64,000 nt of DNA, from contig NZ_CP155079.2 in the NCBI RefSeq assembly GCF_039634365.2, forward strand, positions 1,550,001-1,614,000. Direction: 5' to 3'. This DNA comes from Mucilaginibacter sp. PAMB04168. GTDB taxonomy: Bacteria; Bacteroidota; Bacteroidia; Sphingobacteriales; Sphingobacteriaceae. The position numbers were made by a program, and so were the translations under genes. The notes under the pieces were generated by a model. That model was not told the DNA's origin, ran no database searches, and saw nothing but the letters and a program-made list of their open reading frames with translations. This document shows positions 61,978 to 64,000 of this stretch, piece after piece; position 1 is the stretch's first letter, and every line of letters begins with the position of its first letter.

Positions 61978-62592
61978 ATGATCGTAAAAAATATCGAAGC
62001 CAAAATAAGGCTGGCGACCTGGGTAGCTGTGGGCAGTTTTTTGACCTCCATCGTTTTGTCGGCTATTTGCTGCTTCTATGCTTACCGCCAGGTCAGCGAT
62101 GCCCGCAAAAGCATTTACATCCTGAGTAATGGTATTCCATTGCAGGCTGGTCAAACGGATATGCAGGTTAACCGCCCGGCAGAGTACCGCGCAGACATCG
62201 ACCTGTTCCATGCCCTGTTCTTTTCGCTGACACCGGATGATAAGTATATCGAGTACCAGTTAAAAAAGGCGATGTACCTCGTAGATGAATCGGGCGTTGA
62301 CCAGTACAATAATTTGAAGGAGAATGGTTTTTTCAACTCCATTCTGTCTTCCAGTTCGGTCATTACGCTGCAAACGGATTCGATCTCATTGGATATGACC
62401 AGGCGGTATTTCCGCTATTTCGGCAAGCTGAAGATCGACCGCCGCAGTTCGACGGTCATCCGTTCGCTGATTACCGAAGGATATCTGAAAGATATTCCCC
62501 GTAGCGATAATAACCCGCATGGGGTGCTCATTGTGAACTGGAAAACACTTGAAAACAAAGACCTCGAAAATGTTCAGAAGAATACGTTCTAA
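61978..62592 (+). CDS. traK: TraK conjugation protein
   Basis: This 204-residue protein has an N-terminal membrane helix (about 14-36) and a soluble domain, matching TraK/VirB8-like assembly factors (FHALFFSLTPDDKYIEYQLKKAMYLVDESG). The stop overlaps the next gene by 23 bp. Confidence 0.9.
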   Translation: MIVKNIEAKIRLATWVAVGSFLTSIVLSAICCFYAYRQVSDARKSIYILSNGIPLQAGQTDMQVNRPAEYRADIDLFHALFFSLTPDDKYIEYQLKKAMYLVDESGVDQYNNLKENGFFNSILSSSSVITLQTDSISLDMTRRYFRYFGKLKIDRRSSTVIRSLITEGYLKDIPRSDNNPHGVLIVNWKTLENKDLENVQKNTF

Positions 62593-62989
62593 CCGCGATC
62601 CCAGGGATACGCTGTATAGTGAATTGAAAAAGGAATTTTCGGTCTATGCGGATAAAGGCAGCCGGTTCAGTCAGGAGTTGGCTGCCAAATATCCGCGCTT
62701 GCTGTTTTGTTTAATGACGGCGCTATTATTGACTTCGGCTTTGCTGGCTATCCTGCTTCATCCTAAAATGGTGTCACAGGAAAAGCCCAAGGCCATGCCG
62801 CAAAGCGAAATGTTAAACAACGGTTTTGATAATATCCTGGCAGCAGGTGCGGCACTAAAGACAACCATTCATTTAAGGCGGCAGGTAGATAGTATTACCG
62901 CTAAACAAGTTTTGAATAAATCTGACAGTATCACCCTGGTGCGCGATCTCGACAGCCTGCAGCACATCCGTCTCACCTTACCCCATTAG
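62570..62989 (+). CDS. traL: TraL-like small membrane protein
   Basis: This is 139 residues from the ATG at 62570 (MFRRIRSNRDPRDTLYSELKKEFS), with one membrane helix near 45-67 and a soluble tail. It is placed by its slot between TraK and TraM, as in Bacteroidota tra modules. An earlier ATG at 62549 is less likely. Confidence 0.75.
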   Translation: MFRRIRSNRDPRDTLYSELKKEFSVYADKGSRFSQELAAKYPRLLFCLMTALLLTSALLAILLHPKMVSQEKPKAMPQSEMLNNGFDNILAAGAALKTTIHLRRQVDSITAKQVLNKSDSITLVRDLDSLQHIRLTLPH

Positions 62990-62993
62990 CATT

Positions 62994-64000
62994 ATGCAAA
63001 TCAATTTAAAACAACCCAAATACATCCTGCCGCTGATCCTGCTGCCTTTCCTGTGTTTGTTCTTCTTTGTTTATCACAGCGGCTTTGCCGCCAAAAAGAC
63101 GGAAGATAAGCCGGTAAATGGCATCAACACTTCCGTAGGCCAGGTATCCGGCGATGTACAAAAGAAACAGCTGGAAGATAAGCTGGACGCTTACCGAAAT
63201 ACTTATAAAGAAGGCGACGGCATGACCGCCGTTAACCCATTGCCCTCCGAGAAAACAAGTAATCCGGCCTTTCAAAGCAGCTATTCAGACAAGGAAAAGA
63301 AAATGCTGGATTCGATCAATGAGGCGATGAAAGCCAAATACGCGCAAAGTCCGGCAGGCGCATCGGTGCACAAGCAGCCTGTTAATAATGACCAGGCCAT
63401 GCTGGCAGCACTGAACGGTTTAAAAAACCGCCGTCCCGCTGAAAACAGCGCAGCCAATGATCAAAAGGTTAAAGACCCAATGGAAACCTTCCGGCAACAG
63501 ATGGCCTACCTTGATAGTATGAACAAGGCTAACGACCCGGCTGTCAAAGCCGAACGGCAGCAGTCTGAGGCGCGGTCTAAAGTTGCCGCGCAAAAAGCAG
63601 CCGAACCCAAATTAGCGGTGAAGCTGGCAGATGCCTCACCATCGGAATTTAATACCGTGCTGCCTGAAAAACATCCGGACTTCATTAAAGTGGTGATCGA
63701 TGAGAACCTGACGGGTTATGCCGGTTCGCGTATTCGCCTGCGGCTTTTGGATGATATTGATGCCGGGAATTACCGCATCCCCAAAGGAACCTATTTATAT
63801 GCGCTGATCACCGGCTTTTCCGGGCAGCGGGTGGAACTGACGGTCAAATCCATTTTGTACGAAAATAAAATATTGCCGGTCAAATTGCAGGTGTACGACC
63901 TCGACGGGCTTTCCGGGCTATATGTGCCTGAATCGGCTTTTCGGGATTTTACCAAAGACCTCGGCACCAATACCGTGCAGGGTGTGACTATTGACGGTGG
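62994..64000 (+). CDS. traM: TraM conjugation protein (3' end outside window)
   Basis: From the ATG at 62994 the frame is open to the right edge (335 full codons). It has one membrane helix (about 10-27, KYILPLIL...FFFVY), a Gln/Lys-rich linker (to about 200) and a C-terminal domain with GYAGSRIRLRLLDDIDAGNYRIPKG, VYDLDGLSGLYVPESAFR, typical of TraM/VirB10-like proteins. The gene is cut by the window edge. Confidence 0.9.
   Translation, partial: MQINLKQPKYILPLILLPFLCLFFFVYHSGFAAKKTEDKPVNGINTSVGQVSGDVQKKQLEDKLDAYRNTYKEGDGMTAVNPLPSEKTSNPAFQSSYSDKEKKMLDSINEAMKAKYAQSPAGASVHKQPVNNDQAMLAALNGLKNRRPAENSAANDQKVKDPMETFRQQMAYLDSMNKANDPAVKAERQQSEARSKVAAQKAAEPKLAVKLADASPSEFNTVLPEKHPDFIKVVIDENLTGYAGSRIRLRLLDDIDAGNYRIPKGTYLYALITGFSGQRVELTVKSILYENKILPVKLQVYDLDGLSGLYVPESAFRDFTKDLGTNTVQGVTIDG

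Larger units (their letters stand above)
29884..64000. mobile_element. integrative conjugative element, CTnDOT-type (right end outside window)
   Basis: The element runs from the 3' end of tRNA-Lys through an IntDOT-like integrase, excisionase-like protein, RteC, cargo, primase, MobC, relaxase, ParA and a Bacteroidota tra set (TraE, TraF, TraG, TraJ, TraK, TraL, TraM). The set is in the usual order and still open at 64,000. The later tra genes, coupling protein and right attachment site must lie beyond. The exact left boundary is inferred from the tRNA end, because the partner repeat is not in the window. Confidence 0.88.

Overview
The window is Bacteroidota DNA, most likely Sphingobacteriaceae (Mucilaginibacter/Pedobacter-like). 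This rests on SusC/SusD and TlpA-type genes, PorT-type barrels, DUF2147 and YCF48-like secreted proteins, weak Shine-Dalgarno signals, promoters resembling TTTG/TAnnTTTG, and a CTnDOT-type tra gene set. Genus is an inference from gene style; no database was searched.

Bases 1-29.9 kb are ordinary chromosome. They hold an MBL hydrolase (cut by the left edge), a DinB protein, a secreted sulfatase, and a GbsR/MarR regulator followed by a run of membrane, DCC, epimerase and SRPBCC genes. Next come an acyltransferase, a PorT-like barrel, a secreted GH3 enzyme, a VOC protein, pdxJ, a GT90 glycosyltransferase, a GH42 beta-galactosidase, and a ferritin-like/MpaB pair. A methyltransferase and two large divergent envelope proteins follow (a plug-domain protein and a 2172-residue alpha-2-macroglobulin). 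The stretch ends with two tRNA-Leu genes, a DUF2147 protein, a YCF48-like protein and tRNA-Lys.

From the 3' end of tRNA-Lys (29,883) to the right edge is an integrative conjugative element (ICE) whose far end lies outside the window. Its integration/regulation end has an IntDOT-like integrase preceded by three copies of a 12-bp repeat, an excisionase-like HTH protein and RteC. A cargo block at 32.6-49.1 kb follows. It holds a nested RNA-like structure ahead of an alpha-CTD-like mini-protein, a 393-residue unknown, a Crp/Fnr regulator, and a LanKC-like lanthionine synthetase with MauE-like and DUF6520-like partners. Convergent to these lies a SusC-SusD-TlpA operon. Two XRE regulators, a PIN toxin-antitoxin pair and an alpha-oxoamine synthase/TetR operon complete the block. 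The conjugation module from 49.8 kb has a primase, a multi-hairpin candidate oriT, MobC, a 15-nt tandem array, the relaxase, ParA, small DNA-binding paralogues, TraE x2, TraF and TraG. It continues with four tandem signal-peptide proteins sharing a C-terminal motif, then TraJ, TraK, TraL and a TraM cut by the right edge.

The most noteworthy items are three. First, the LanKC/MauE/DUF6520 set facing SusC/SusD/TlpA, which could be an undescribed peptide-modification or redox/uptake system carried by an ICE. Second, the 15-nt tandem array, in frame with the relaxase, containing a 22-bp perfect inverted repeat that ends at its start codon. Third, the nested four-stem structure at 32862-32978. A TTCCC-N6-GGGAA dyad upstream of both the Crp/Fnr gene and the SusC transcript suggests the two arms of the cargo are co-regulated.
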